Shown: positions 32,188 through 42,650 of the stretch, piece after piece
How positions within the stretch are numbered: position 1 is the first letter of the stretch
Layout: each line of letters opens with the position of its first letter
Assembly: GCA_023213315.1 (NCBI GenBank)
Contig: JAKCPI010022092.1
Location: 51,842 to 115,841, forward strand
Reading direction: 5' to 3'
DNA length: 64,000 bases
From: Euborellia annulipes
Lineage: Eukaryota > Arthropoda > Insecta > Dermaptera > Anisolabididae
The notes under the pieces: generated by a model
The model's input: only the letters and a program-made list of their open reading frames with translations
What the model was told of the DNA's origin: nothing
Database searches by the model: none
Translations under genes and position numbers: made by a program

Positions 32188-34880
32188 AAAATTTTGAGCT
32201 AGGCAGTGAGAATTATCAATTTCATTTTTTTATGTGAGATTTACATATATTGACAGTGGGAAAATTTTCTCCTGGTCCCGGGATTCGAATCCGGGAAATC
32301 CAGCTCGCGTCATTGCTCGTTAAACACGTTAAAACCGATGCTTCGGTTAGGTTGGAGAGGTAAAGAAAAAATTTAGGAGTTTCCACTCTATCTGAAATGT
32401 ATCAATGAATTCCTGAACACTTTCCATGTGAAGTCAAGGAATGAACTTATACAATGAATAAATAAAGAAGTATTATTGCGTCAAAGCACTGATGAATGGA
32501 ATGATTTGTGTTAGAAACGTCGTGTAAAAAGTGATTTTCTTTTTTTTTTCATTAAATACTAAATTAATCCCTTTTAATGCTCTAATATGATCTTGGCGTT
32601 GAAATTATCTTAAGCTATAAAGTGCGTAATAATGAAAATTATTCACATTTAAGTGTTTCAACTCGGGGTCATGTCGAAAATGTAATTTTGCCTTGCTCAT
32701 GTAATAATAATATTCAATGAATGAAATTGACATGGGGATAATTAATTAAGAGGAGAAAAAAGGCGATTACATTTTCTCAGGCATTTTGAAGAATATCTCT
32801 CTTACAGGAAATAAAAACACGGAGATTCCGAGTTCGATTCCTGGTGGTAGCCAGTCACCAATGATCATCATCTTTTATTTTTAAATCATGCTACTGAGAC
32901 TATTTGTCTTTTATAAACTTATTTTGTTTTCAATAGAACTATATCAAGGAGGGGGGGGGGGGGGGGTAAGGCGTTGCTTAACACCAATGATCTTGGTGGC
33001 TGTTTTCTATTCTTCTTGCCAGACCCGTCGGCAAATATAATTGATAATTCTGACTATTTAGTCATTCCAGGACCCTCTTCCAACGCATTGCGATTAGCCG
33101 TTGTAACCACATAAGGATATTAGGTCTGAGCATACCTCCGGGGTTATTTTTATTTCTTTTTTTATTTATTTGAAATTCCTATCGAGATCCCAGGTTATTT
33201 ACCCGAAGTGCTTTCGTGTACGAAGACACCCACCTCAAACCTAACCGGCCTCTGGCCGTAGCCATCTACCGGCACCCCGTGAAGTTACATCATTTCCTAT
33301 CTCTAACTCCTCCTCTTGCTTTCGTCTCTAACTAGTGAACTAATCCTTATTTCTTTTTATTTCAAAATTCCTACAGGGAATATTCAGAAGGGACAGAAAG
33401 ACGGACATTAGCGGATGTTGTACCGTATGTTAGATAAACAGAAAGAAGCATATTATTGTTTTTTTAACACTCGGATATTTTTGACCTTTGGATCATCAAA
33501 CTCTCTACCTTTGCAACAAGCTAATACTTTCACTTTTGATGAAGGTGCGAAAAAAGACAGCAAGAAGTTTTCCGTCATCCTCGGGAACAATTGATTTTTC
33601 GATTTTATTATTATTATTATTATTTTTTATCAATCCCTATTTGATACTTGAACGAAAGCCGAGTTGAGAAAAAGCATGGATCATGACAGAAAAGACAGGC
33701 TGCTTGTCTTCTTCCTTCTCTTTTTTTTTTTTTTTACTAACCCTGTCTTCGTAATCAGACACTATATATGCCGCGAGGCAGCCAACGTCTGCACGTCTCG
33801 AATAAATGCATTGATTCCGAAAACCTCCAAAAAAGCCACCCCCTCCCTCGCACACAGACATTGGGGTGAAAGTAAATATAGATCAATGTTAATAAAAACG
33901 GAAAGCATCCGCTGTCGGGAATCAAAATATAAGGCGCAAAAGATCTATTCCATTTTCGTATTGAAATCAGCTTCTCTAATATAATGGAGTTATATCCATA
34001 TAAATAATAATAATTCTCCTTGGAAAGATGATGAAGAAGGAAAAGATAATTGCTTAACGAAATTACAAAACTCTCATTTCCCTTTTAACCTGGGAATAAG
34101 AAAATGAATTAGGAAAGATAGAAATAGCAATCAATCGATGCAAGTTTGTGTACCCAGTAAATCCAAGGGTCGTATTTAGGATTTTCCCAATTTATAGGCT
34201 TGGACAGAATTGGTTAATAGCATGCATTTAATAATTTATCATCATTATAAGGACCGTGCGTGAAATATAGAGGCAGCACTATCGCTGAAGTAACCGCTCT
34301 CTGGTGTTCTTTTGCCAAAGATAGTAGGAAAAAAACATTCATTGAAAACAACATAAAATATTAAAAAAATAGAAAAAATAATAAAATACAGATTTCAACC
34401 AGCTGATAAGGGGCCAGAATGATGAAAAAGGAAAAAAAAAATTATTCAACTCAAATCATGTGTATGGGGTAGTTTAAAAAAGAGATAATTTTGAGTGTCA
34501 TAAGCGGCATAGGTGTACCACAAACGAGTTTCTGAAGTGATGTATTATTATATTACAGCCACGAATACAGCAATTTTTACTTGAAGTCGATATAATTCAA
34601 ATAATCTAAATATATTTTATTAAAAATTATTCAAAAATAAATCACATGTTAAATACACACAGTAGATCGAAAGTGATCAGAAGAAAAATGTGTGTCCCTG
34701 GTGCGGGCGTGTGTATCCCTCGATCATTTTTAATCATTTTTACTCGGGAACAAATAAACATACACAATCTTTAAATATATTTATAACTTGTCCGCATCGA
34801 AGTAGACCTTTTCATTTAATATTATATAAAACCAGTATATTATTCAAATATATAGATCTCAAATTCTAGAGTATTTAAAA
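32188..34880. other. unassigned; tRNA-like fragments
   Basis: No gene. Minus-strand GGATTCGAATCCCGGG (32278-32293) and plus-strand GAGTTCGATTCCTGG (32830-32844) are B-box-like SINE relics. G-run at 32949-32966. 33000-33420 is more balanced in composition but unrecognised. The 106-codon frame 33664-33984 crosses a T-run and is not supported. Confidence 0.4.
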
Positions 34881-34884
34881 GATT

Positions 34885-34962
34885 TTAATATTTAGGTAAG
34901 GTACCCCACTGGTATATTTCACGATGCTTTTGAAGTAAAATCGTCTAACTTTTCCTAAGTTT
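34885..34962 (-). repeat. ancient DH fragment
   Basis: GTACCCCACTGGTATATTTC and GATGCTTTTGAAGTAAAATC correspond with many changes to the DH core (CACCCCCATGGGACGTGACA...AGCTTTTGAACAAAATC), followed by an expanded T-run. Confidence 0.4.
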
Positions 34963-35473
34963 TTTTTTTTTTTTTTTTTAATATTTTTTAATCATATCAA
35001 CATCAGAATTTTGTTTGTATCTTAAAACTTTCTCATTATCTATTATAGACATAGTCTAAAAGAAAATTTAATTTATCAGCCCTTTCGTAGTTGGTTTTCA
35101 AAGCGTATACCTGTCCTTTGTTGTTCAATCATATCATTAAGTTGCGTTTATTAAATGCCAAGTTATTGATAAATTCCTATCCTCGTCTATGAAAAAATTC
35201 AATTTCGTCTCTCACTCCTTCGACGCATCAACATCTTATAAATATTTTCCCAACAACAATCAATCATTCGAATATAACATCTAATAAAAAAAAAAAAAGA
35301 AAGAAAAGAAAAAGAGGAAACTCTTTTCATATCAGCATTTTATATGAATTGTTGAGAAATGTTTAATATTTTCTTTATCAATAGTGAATTAGACGACGGC
35401 ATGAATTTCTTTATACAGGATGTAAATTAAATACAGGTATATAATGTACTATTATTATATTCTTCAAAATAAA

Positions 35474-35584
35474 CAAAAAATCTGGCGTGACTGGTCGCAC
35501 AGCACATAATACCCTACCTTTGGTAAGAGAAAGTTGTGTTCTGTGCATGTCCCACCAGATCTTTGTATCGGCATATATTTAGTG
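35474..35584 (+). repeat. DH repeat, proximal part (interrupted copy)
   Basis: Large hairpin (AATCTGGCGTGACTGGTCGC...CCCACCAGATCTTTG) followed by ATATATTTAGTGAA. The copy is split by an insertion of about 440 bp and resumes near 36028. Confidence 0.8.
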
Positions 35585-36027
35585 AAATTATGGCTGAAGG
35601 CACACCAATTTAGCAAAAACGTTTTCGGACAAATTGGGTGTTAAAGTAATAATATCAGCGTTAAAAATGCTATTCTCTAAACCAAGTTTTAACAGCGATG
35701 TTAACATGTTATTTTTCTTCTTAAAGCTGTCAAAATCATAATCTTACTTTTTGGTTAAAGACGCCATTTTGATATATTAAACAGGGCGTTAAAATATTAA
35801 AGGCATCCCCTACACATGACATTAATATTTACTTTCTCTTACCCTATATATGAAATATATATAGAAAGAAAGTATTGCGATCATGTCAAAAATTCGATGT
35901 CGAGATTTTTTACATTATGTTAACGCTTAAGCGAATAGCAATTTGAGGCAAAGAGGTGTTAAAATGAATTAGCGTTGATATCAGATTTTAAAAGTTAACG
36001 TTTTTGCTTAGAGAATAGACCCGAAAA
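35585..36027. mobile_element. insertion with internal inverted repeats and a DH small hairpin
   Basis: GCTATTCTCTAAACC (about 35672) is mirrored by GCTTAGAGAATAG near 36006, and GTTAACGCTTAAGCG-type phrases recur. In the middle (35826-35912) is a DH small hairpin plus its ATTCGATGTCGAGATTTTT extension. The same truncated DH unit occurs at 44180-44260 ending at the same point. Origin unknown. Confidence 0.4.
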
Positions 36028-36615
36028 GTGTGTCACAAACAATTTTAAGGACGCCCTCGGGGCATGGCGTAGAGGTTAGCGTGCTAACCTCATATACCAA
36101 ACATCGCGGGTTCGGACCCCAGGCAGTCCGATGATTTTATTTAAGCCAATTGGATACCAAATGGCTTAAATAAGAATGCCTGGACCCCATATATGTATAT
36201 TTATAAATAACGGATATCGTAAAAAGTCTTATATGGCCTGAGTTGCCGAAAAGACTGTGTGAATGTGTGTATGAGTTTGAGTGTGAATGAGAAAAAAGTG
36301 TGAGTGTTTTTTTATAAAAAAAAAAAAAAAAAAATTTTAAGGACAAAATGAAAATATATTTTAAAGAGAATCTAAAATATCATTGATTTATATATTTTAC
36401 AATAAATTAAACAATTAAAATAGTAAGAACGAATTTTGAGAAAATCGAAAAAAAAAACTGAAAAAGTAAATCAGTAAGGCACTAGTACTCTGAGTGCGTG
36501 TTACTTGCCTAACTTAAATATCAAATGACAACCACCTAGCTCTTTTTGTTAATGAAATATTTTGTTTACAGCAGGCAGACAGATAGATTTTGCACTAAAT
36601 ATATGTAAGGAAAAG
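36028..36615 (+). repeat. DH repeat, distal part, split by a SINE
   Basis: GTGTGTCACAAACAATTTTA continues after the SINE (36053-36332) as AAAATGAAAATATATTTTAA, AAATCGAAAAAAAAAACTG, AGTACTCTGAGTGCG and ends near GACAGATAGATTTTGC. Sequence decay is greater than in the full-length copies. Confidence 0.7.
36053..36332 (+). mobile_element. tRNA-derived SINE, family B, complete with 12-bp TSD
   Basis: Exact target duplication AATTTTAAGGAC at 36041-36052 and 36333-36344. Order: head GCCCTCGGGGCATGGCGTAG, AGGTTAGCG, B-box GCGGGTTCGGACCCCAGG, body GTCCGATGATTTTATTTAAG, ATGCCTGGACCCC, CGGATATCGTAAAAAGTC, GCCTGAGTTGCCGAAAAGAC, a GTGTGAATGTG stretch and a poly-A tail. This defines the family and its L1-type (A-tail, long TSD) mobilisation. 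Inserted into a DH repeat. Confidence 0.9.
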
Positions 36616-36627
36616 TAAACAATTGAT

Positions 36628-36870
36628 TGACCCTGTTATGCATTAGTGTGTCAAGCGCCAAAAAAATTAAAAATTGAGTTAAGCGAGGAATATTGTTTCA
36701 AATGCTATAATTAATAGTATTTTTTACGAAATATGTCCTAAAAAAATTTATATTTAATGTTACTTGCAAAATTGACAAAAAAAATATATATAATCCAATG
36801 TAAACAAAAAACTTTAATGTTAATTTTCTCAAAACTCTGGCGCTTGACACACTAATGCGCAACAGGGTCC
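36628..36870. mobile_element. 247-bp-family TIR element (copy 1)
   Basis: Ends are GACCCTGTTATGCATTAGTG at left and CACTAATGCGCAACAGGGTC at right. The interior matches the copies at 37816 and 47666 (AATTGAGTTAAGC, TAGTATTTTTTACGAAATAT, AACAAAAAACTTTAATGTTA). Non-coding. The outermost left base is mutated (T for G) and no clear target duplication remains. Confidence 0.75.
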
Positions 36871-36904
36871 AATTAACCAAATACGTAGATTTATTATTAT
36901 TATT

Positions 36905-37062
36905 ATTTATTTTTTTAAAGTCTTCTTTCGGCATCTTAGGTCATTTAGCCCACGTTCTTATTTTTCCAAATTAATAGGTACCCAAAGTAATTCATAAAAT
37001 TTTGGAACAGGAAACGAACCTCTGACTATATGTGAATGCCAAGGCGCAGGCGCTTCTAAATA
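36905..37062 (-). mobile_element. tRNA-derived SINE, family B' (minus strand, degenerate)
   Basis: AAAGTCTTCTTTCGGCATCT at left (distal end), TTAATAGGTACCCAAAG in the body and GAACAGGAAACGAACCTCTG (B-box complement) at right. The A-box region is decayed. Confidence 0.5.
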
Positions 37063-37774
37063 CTATATATGAATAAAAAAAATTTATTAGGGTCTCCCAC
37101 AATTATTTATTAGTAATTGATTGGCAAAATTGACCGCTCCACTTGGTCCAATCTATTAATTGAAAAAAAAAAAAAAATGTTCATTGATTGATTGAAGGCC
37201 TCATCGTAAGGAATTCTTTTTTTTCTATTTTTTTCTCTTACAAAGCAAATTAGCGGTTTTTTTTTTATTATGAGGCGCACGGCGTTTTATGCAAAATTTA
37301 TACTTTTATTAAAAAAAAAAAGAGAATATTATATTAGAGTTAATTGAATTATAATCTCTTTGTTTAGATAATATAATTAAAAAAAATGAAGGCCGTCGAC
37401 GTCGTTAGTCTTAAATTATTTATTAAAGGAAATTAATTCATTAAGAAGATTGAATTAGAATATTTTTTTTTTTTAAATAATTATTATAAATGTAGGCTAG
37501 TGTCGCGTGAATCCATAATAAATAGGCGAGAGAGTTAACTACCCTGTATATCATACAACATGGGAATGAGAACTTAGAGCAGTACACGAATCAATAAATT
37601 TATTTCTTTTAAAGTCAAAGAGATTAAATACAATTTAAGTTTTATTATGTACAATAATAACAGATAATTTTTTTTTGATGCAAAACGGCGTGTTGAACAT
37701 CCTCTGTCGCCATCGGTATTAATTATATAATTTAAAATAGCTACAAACTAAAACTCTAATAGAATATCCAGCCG
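37063..37774. other. unassigned AT-rich stretch
   Basis: No gene or recognised repeat. Confidence 0.5.
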
Positions 37775-38151
37775 TTTATAAATTTTACATCTTGAATTCA
37801 AATGTACCTATATTTGGACCCTGTTATGCAATGGTGTGTCAAAGACCAAACATAGAGTTTTGAGAAAATCAACATTAAAGTTTTTTGTTTTCATTGGATT
37901 ATATATAAATTTTCTTGTCAATTGTGCAAGTAACATTAAATATAAATTTTTTTAGGACTATTTCATAAAAAATACTATTAATTAAAGCATTTGAAACAAT
38001 ATTCTGTGCTTAACTTAATTTTGAATTTTTTTGGTCTTTGACACACCATTGCATAACAGGGTCCATTTATAAATATGTGTTGACACAAAAAATCAGGTGT
38101 GACAAGCACAGAACATAACTTTCTTGCTGTGCGACAATCACACCAGATTTT
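37775..38151 (-). repeat. DH repeat end, interrupted by a 247-bp TIR element
   Basis: TTTATAAATTTTACATCTTG and TCAAATGTACC lie left of the insertion 37816-38062. ATATGTGTTGACACAAAAAA and a shortened large hairpin (CAGGTGTGACAAGCACAG...CAATCACACCAGATTTT) lie right. Confidence 0.8.
37816..38062. mobile_element. 247-bp-family TIR element (copy 2) with 4-bp TSD
   Basis: GGACCCTGTTATGCAATGGT at left mirrors ACCATTGCATAACAGGGTCC at right, and the arms extend about 35 bp through GTGTCAAAGACCAAA. Flanked by ATTT (37812-37815 and 38063-38066). No ORF. Same length as the copy at 47666. Confidence 0.85.
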
Positions 38152-38189
38152 CAATTTTAAATCTTGAATTTTAATATATCTACGGAAAG

Positions 38190-38345
38190 CCATCGGGCCT
38201 TGGTGCAGTGGTTAGCGTGCTGGCCTTTTGTACCAAGGGTTCGCATCCAGTCTCATGCAACAATTTATTTAAATTTAATTGGATACCAATTACCAATAAA
38301 TTGAAATAGAGTCCGATGATTTTATTTAAGCCATTTGGATACCAT
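38190..38345 (+). mobile_element. tRNA-derived SINE, composite of families B' and B
   Basis: Head CATCGGGCCTTGGTGCAGTG with GGTTAGCGTGC and B-box AAGGGTTCGCATCCAG. The body is first B'-like (AATTTAATTGGATACCAATT) then B-like (GTCCGATGATTTTATTTAAG). It runs into the perfect hairpin at 38351. Confidence 0.6.
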
Positions 38346-38350
38346 TCCAG

Positions 38351-38398
38351 GTAGTTTTTTGGTATAATTATTAAAAATCGATTATACCAAAAAACTAC
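38351..38398. repeat. perfect 18-bp inverted repeat (hairpin)
   Basis: GTAGTTTTTTGGTATAAT (38351-38368) and ATTATACCAAAAAACTAC (38381-38398) are exact reverse complements around a 12-base loop. AGGTAG and CTACCT just outside extend the symmetry. The perfection suggests a recent or constrained structure. Confidence 0.75.
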
Positions 38399-38545
38399 AT
38401 AGATTTACTACCTGTCACTTTTGGTCTAACAAATTGTAAGACAAACAGAAGTTTCTTTTATTTAATTGTATTAATTTGGACTGCATCCAGCATTTTATTA
38501 AATAAGAATGCCTGGACATAGTATGCCTGGTATACATGTAATACA

Positions 38546-38595
38546 TAGGGGAGAGTGGGGCAAGTTGATACGGGGGCAAGTTGATACAAGCAATA
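38546..38595. repeat. GGGGCAAGTTGATAC tandem pair
   Basis: GGGGAGAGTGGGGCAAGTTG then ATACGGGGGCAAGTTGATAC, a 17-bp unit in tandem. It resembles termini of some DNA transposons but the partner end was not found. Confidence 0.35.
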
Positions 38596-38796
38596 TAATT
38601 CGCCAATGCGTATGCGCAAGTTGAAGCGAGTGGTAGCAGTCGATGTGTCGTAAAGTAGTAAACTACACATAGTGGCAGTCAAATCCGACAGCGAGTTGTT
38701 GAGTGGTTTGAGGTTTGGTGTTTTCATACCACAAAAGTAAATTTTTTACCTTGTGTTTGAGTATAGAAAAAGTGCATAAAGAATCCCTGAGACCTA

Positions 38797-38985
38797 CGAT
38801 AACCGCTATTATTTATATCTATTGGGGGTCCAGGCATTTCTATTTATGGCCTAAGTTGCCGAAAAGACTGTGTGAATGTGAATGAGAAAAAAGTGTGTGT
38901 TTTAAAATAAAAAATAAATAAATAAATAGAGACTGGGTCTAAATGGCCCCTGTTGCCGAAAAAGACCTTAAATAAATTAAAAAAA
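38797..38985. mobile_element. SINE family B/B' fragments in opposed orientation
   Basis: GATAACCGCTATTATT...GGGGGTCCAGGCATTTC (38798-38841) is minus-strand B body. TATGGCCTAAGTTGCCGAAA (38844-38863) onwards is plus-strand B tail. GGTCTAAATGGCCCCTGTTG (38936-38955) is a B' tail. Confidence 0.5.
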
Positions 38986-38991
38986 AAAAAT

Positions 38992-39101
38992 TATCGGCAA
39001 AAACTAAATATATGTCCACACAACAAATCTGGTGTAACAAGCACAGAACACAACGTTATTTTATCAAAGGTAACTGTGCAACCAGTCACACCTGATTTTT
39101 T
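38992..39101 (-). repeat. DH large-hairpin end fragment
   Basis: AAAAACTAAATATATGTCCA then CTGGTGTAACAAGCACAGAA...ACCAGTCACACCTGATTTTT; the hairpin loop is degenerate. Confidence 0.75.
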
Positions 39102-39309
39102 AGATTTTATTTTCCAATTTTCTTAAATAAACAATATTTCAATGAGTATACAAAGGAATGATGATGAAATATAAATACGGCTCTCATAGTATTATCATAA
39201 TTTAATTATTATCTCTCTCTCTCTCTCTCTGATTTGTTTGAAATGAAAATAATCCATTTGACAATCCTATCTTCCTTGGGCTATATCGTTTACGTATTCT
39301 CATTTCATT

Positions 39310-39560
39310 AACGTAAATATTTCGTATGCAATTAATTTGCATAGAGAGCGACATGCCTCGTCCCCTCCCCTCTTGCGGCGAGGTGTGCATTTAATTGTAA
39401 TAATGTCATGTAGTCGTGGGACTAATCAAGCCCATACCGCCCTGAGATTAATCAAGATCAAGCCCCACCGGCACAACACCAATTTTACTTTAGGACGGTG
39501 GGGGAGGGGAATGGAATTCAAGATTAGGCTCTAATGCCCTATCTACCACCTCTCATCAAA
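39310..39560. promoter_or_regulatory. GC-balanced unique block with octamer dyad (candidate regulatory DNA)
   Basis: ATGCAATTAATTTGCAT (39326-39342) combines a perfect octamer ATTTGCAT with a mirror-image ATGCAATT around TAAT, a POU/homeodomain-type composite. Nearby are GACTAATCAAGCCC and GATTAATCAAGATCAAG (homeodomain or TCF-like). The block is unlike any repeat in the window. Regulatory role is inference. Confidence 0.25.
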
Positions 39561-39892
39561 CTTTTCTTTGGTTTATTTATTCATTACAGTTCCTATGAGA
39601 TTATCATACAACCAAAGGTGTTGGGTAGAATTAATTTAAACACAAGAGGTGGAAACATAGCAGGATGCTGCTCCGTTCTCTGGACCTTCTTTTAATGTTT
39701 GCTATATTCTCTAAATTAAGAAAGAAAGAAAGTTTGTTTTTTTTTAAGTTTTTCTTTCTATCAAATGGGACATGGAATAAGGAAGAAAGAACGCAAAAGG
39801 ACAGTCGATGGTGGGGCCAGAAGACCTCAAAGTCGAAGTTTTACAAAATATGTACACTGCATTGTTATGATTAAAATAAAGTAAACTTTAAT

Positions 39893-40326
39893 TCAAAACA
39901 CCACCATGAAGCTGTCTTTTCGGCAAGGATGTAGGGAGGAAAAACAAAAACAAGATTTTTTTATTTTTCCCCAAATGAGTTTTATTGCCAATATGTATTT
40001 CAAAGGCACAAAGTCTCTTCTTCTTCAGAGGAAACTGAAAAAGTCATATTGTAACAAAAATATATTAATATATAATATATAATAGTTTACAATTTTAACA
40101 TTAGGGTAAAGACATTGTTGTACCTCATATTACCCTCCGTTAACATTATGACATTTTCAGTTTTCTCTGAAGAAGAAGAGACTTTGTGCCTTTGAAATAC
40201 ATATTAGGAATGGGGAAAAATAAAAAATCTTGTTTTTGTTTTTCCTCCCTACATCCTTGCCGAAAAGACAGCGTCATGGTGGTGTTTTGAATTATATGTT
40301 TCTCGGCATCACTCATTAATCTTAAG
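39893..40326. mobile_element. fold-back element with ~150-bp inverted repeats
   Basis: ATTCAAAACACCACCATGAA...AAAGTCTCTTCTTCTTCAGA is mirrored at 40160-40292 (TCTGAAGAAGAAGAGACTTT...TCATGGTGGTGTTTTGAAT) with few differences. GTAAACTTTAAT at 39881-39892 and 40327-40338 is a possible 12-bp target duplication, leaving 34 bp of non-mirrored sequence at the right. Each arm has a CTGAAGAAG/CTTCTTCAG and a TTTGAAATAC, reminiscent of the CTGANGA...GAAA motif. No ORF. Confidence 0.65.
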
Positions 40327-40338
40327 GTAAACTTTAAT

Positions 40339-41167
40339 CTTTAATCTCTAAATTTAAAGAAGATTCCCAATCTGTAATCCTCCACTTTGCCAATCGGTTA
40401 AGAAAAAAATTAATAATGAATTGAAATTTTTTTTTTATTTTCTTATTATTTCTGGCTGCCTGCCCCCTTTTTTTAATTTATATTTTTTTTTTAACATACA
40501 AAAAAGAAAAATCTCCATGAGCTAGATGATATGAAAACGAATGACTTGAATGTACTTGACGAAAAAAAAAAAATGGATACTAGAAAATCAAAAACAATAG
40601 ACAAAACAAAATTGAACAAAAACCAAAGATGAAACTCACCCCCTCCACTACCTTGGCTGAGAGGCAAGAGGCGTTGGCAATTCAATATTGATAATCTTAA
40701 AGCCCATCAGCCCGCTGAATTTTTATTTAAATCATTTGGTTGCCAAATGATATAAATAAATATGTCTGCACTCACTAATACTGAAGTATTTAAAGTCTAT
40801 ATGGCCTAAGATTTAAGAAACGTAAAAAAAAAAACTCAAAACAAAATGGCCTCATAAAAACAAAATGAGATCAAAGCAAAACTAAAACAAATGGGATCAA
40901 AACAAAAGTCAAACTCAAAATGAAATGGCCAAAAAAGACAAGAGGCCTGGCAAGAGAGATGAGCAAAATTAATATGATTGTTGTTAATCAATGCAAATAA
41001 GCAAGACTAAATTTGGATTGAGTGGCCTCGAAAAACAAGCGTGTGTAACGTCCCCGATAGTCATCAATAGGCTATTAATTATATTGAATATCAGGTTCGT
41101 GGCTAAGATAATATTAGGTTAAATATTTTTCGAGATCTATTGAATAAGATATAGGTATTCAATATAC
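40339..41167. other. unassigned; SINE body fragments
   Basis: No gene. TTTATTTAAATCATTTGGTT...GCCAAATGATATAAATAAAT (40721-40761) and TATGGCCTAAGATTTAAG (40799-40816) are family B body remnants. CGTGTGTAACGTCCCC (41040-41055) pairs with 3489. Confidence 0.4.
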
Positions 41168-41240
41168 CTCGATTCGGGTAAGCTGGAGATCCTGGGTTCG
41201 ATTCCCTGGGATCATGAAGCGCTTGGCCCACTAACAATAA
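41168..41240 (+). mobile_element. tRNA-like SINE head fragment
   Basis: GTAAGCTGGAGATCCTGGGT followed by TCGATTCCCTGGGATCATGA; same family as 19975-20032. Confidence 0.45.
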
Positions 41241-41366
41241 ACCATCCTCAGGGACGCTTCAGCCCTGAGGATTGTCGTATATCTGATCGAACCGTCAGCT
41301 TGAAGTGACTAATAAACGAAGTAAATGTAGCTACTACAATCGCTCTTTTCTTTATTCCGTACTACA
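41241..41366 (+). mobile_element. right arm of the inverted-repeat element seen at 15123
   Basis: CTTCAGCCCTGAGGATTGTC, CGTCAGCTTGAAGTGACTAA and TCGCTCTTTTCTTTATTCCG align with 15355-15460. CCATCCTCAGG at 41243-41253 is all that is left of the opposite arm. The hammerhead-like motif here has GAACC in place of GAAAC. Confidence 0.5.
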
Positions 41367-41553
41367 AAAATAAAGTTGTTATTGATAAGCTTACTAATAC
41401 AGCGTATCTGCACTTATTGTCAAGTGAATATAATTTTTTTTTTTTTTTTTTTTTATTTATATCTATTTACTTGAAGTAAATGTATAAGTATCAATAACAA
41501 CTCTATTTTGTTTTTGTTTAAAAATTTGAACAATATAGGCTATTATTTGAAGG

Positions 41554-41594
41554 CTGAAGATGACAGACAGGGTGGATCCTAGCCGAAACGTTCT
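41554..41594 (+). other. hammerhead-core-like motif (CTGAAGA...GAAAC)
   Basis: CTGAAGA (41554-41560) and GAAACGTTC (41585-41593) bracket a short segment. Just upstream, 41364-41525 forms its own inverted repeat (AAAGTTGTTATTGATA / TATCAATAACAACT). Confidence 0.3.
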
Positions 41595-41599
41595 AATAG

Positions 41600-42436
41600 T
41601 GTTTAATTATTATAGGCTCAATTATTGGCTGCATCCTCTTTCTTTTATAAATATAAAAATAAATAGGGCTATTGTACAATCAAGCCCCAAAGGCCTTTGC
41701 AGCCGAAAAATGGAGTTGAAAAAAAGTCAAAGCAAAATGGCGTCACAACAAAAAGAATTGAAAACAAACCATATTTTCTTTCATTTATTCCCATTAAGGG
41801 ATCATTTTTTTTGCTCACTATTCTAACTCCCTTACCGATATATTTTTTTATTGTTTGGCTAGTATTTATTTAATTAATCAAAATATACATGTATTTGAAT
41901 TTACTTGTCTTTTTTTTTTGTTGAAACAAAAAAAAAAAAAAGAACAAAGATCGTATTGTTTTGACTCCAAGCCAAGAGAGGTTATTTTTCAGTCAGCCTT
42001 CTACAACATATTCCCATAAAAAAAAAAAGCTATTGTAAATTCTCCCGAGATTGAGACAAATAAACGGGGGAGGCGAGACGTCAGCCAGTTGAGTGAACTT
42101 AAAGGGAGGAAGGGGAGTTCCCGAAGGATTGACAGCTTGGCGAATCAATCGGGACGGCCATCGGCTCTCGTCAATTGACGTCGCAAGCAGCAAACCATGA
42201 CATGACAGTCACCCACCTACACGCTCACCCTCTCAATTAATGTCAAGTAATTTCGTGTCTAATCGACGGGAAAAATTGACCTCAACAACAATATTGCGTT
42301 ATTTTGCACTTTAGAAAATGGGAAAACAAACAAGCTTAAAATAACAAAAAATAAGAAAGTCATGACTTTTACGCCATTAAATCGGAAGAAATTAGATAAA
42401 ATAAATAGAGTCGGTACTTGAACAAATTTTAAAGAA
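41600..42436. other. unassigned; GC-balanced patch 41990-42240
   Basis: No gene. 41990-42240 is more balanced in composition and unique here, with GAGACGTCAGCC and GTCAATTGACGTCGC (CRE-like GACGTC twice). Otherwise AT-rich. Confidence 0.35.
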
Positions 42437-42650
42437 TATTTTTTTGGGTCTGAGGAATGGGGTTTTTTTTTACGACAGGAAGAAATAGAACAGGCCGGCC
42501 CGACGCACGATCTGACGCCTGTTGAAAATAAATAGAAGGAAGGGACAGTAAAAGTAAAAGGGATGTAAAGAACAGGACTGTCAGTCCCAGCTCGGGCAGC
42601 TCGTGGTCGCCATCCACGTACCCACAAGTTATGGGCCCTGAGCAATTTTA
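42437..42650 (-). mobile_element. (GAA)n-tail repeat family C, truncated copy
   Basis: Minus-strand order from right: GCTCAGGGCCCATAACTTGT, GTGGGTACGTGGATGGCGAC, CACGAGCTGCCCGAGC, GGGACTGACAGTCCTGTTC, CAACAGGCGTCAGATCGTGC, GTCGGGCCGGCC. The CGCATCGCGGG block and GAAGAA tail of the other copies are missing. AATTTTAA at both edges may be a short target duplication. Confidence 0.6.

Noticed and set aside
36053..36125. Possible genuine tRNA gene in SINE heads
   Set aside because: A and B boxes are present but the cloverleaf is incomplete and the same head is followed by the same body at many loci; they are tRNA-derived SINEs.
42259..42645. 128-codon minus-strand frame
   Set aside because: Its N-terminal half is translated family C repeat and the rest is AT-rich simple sequence.
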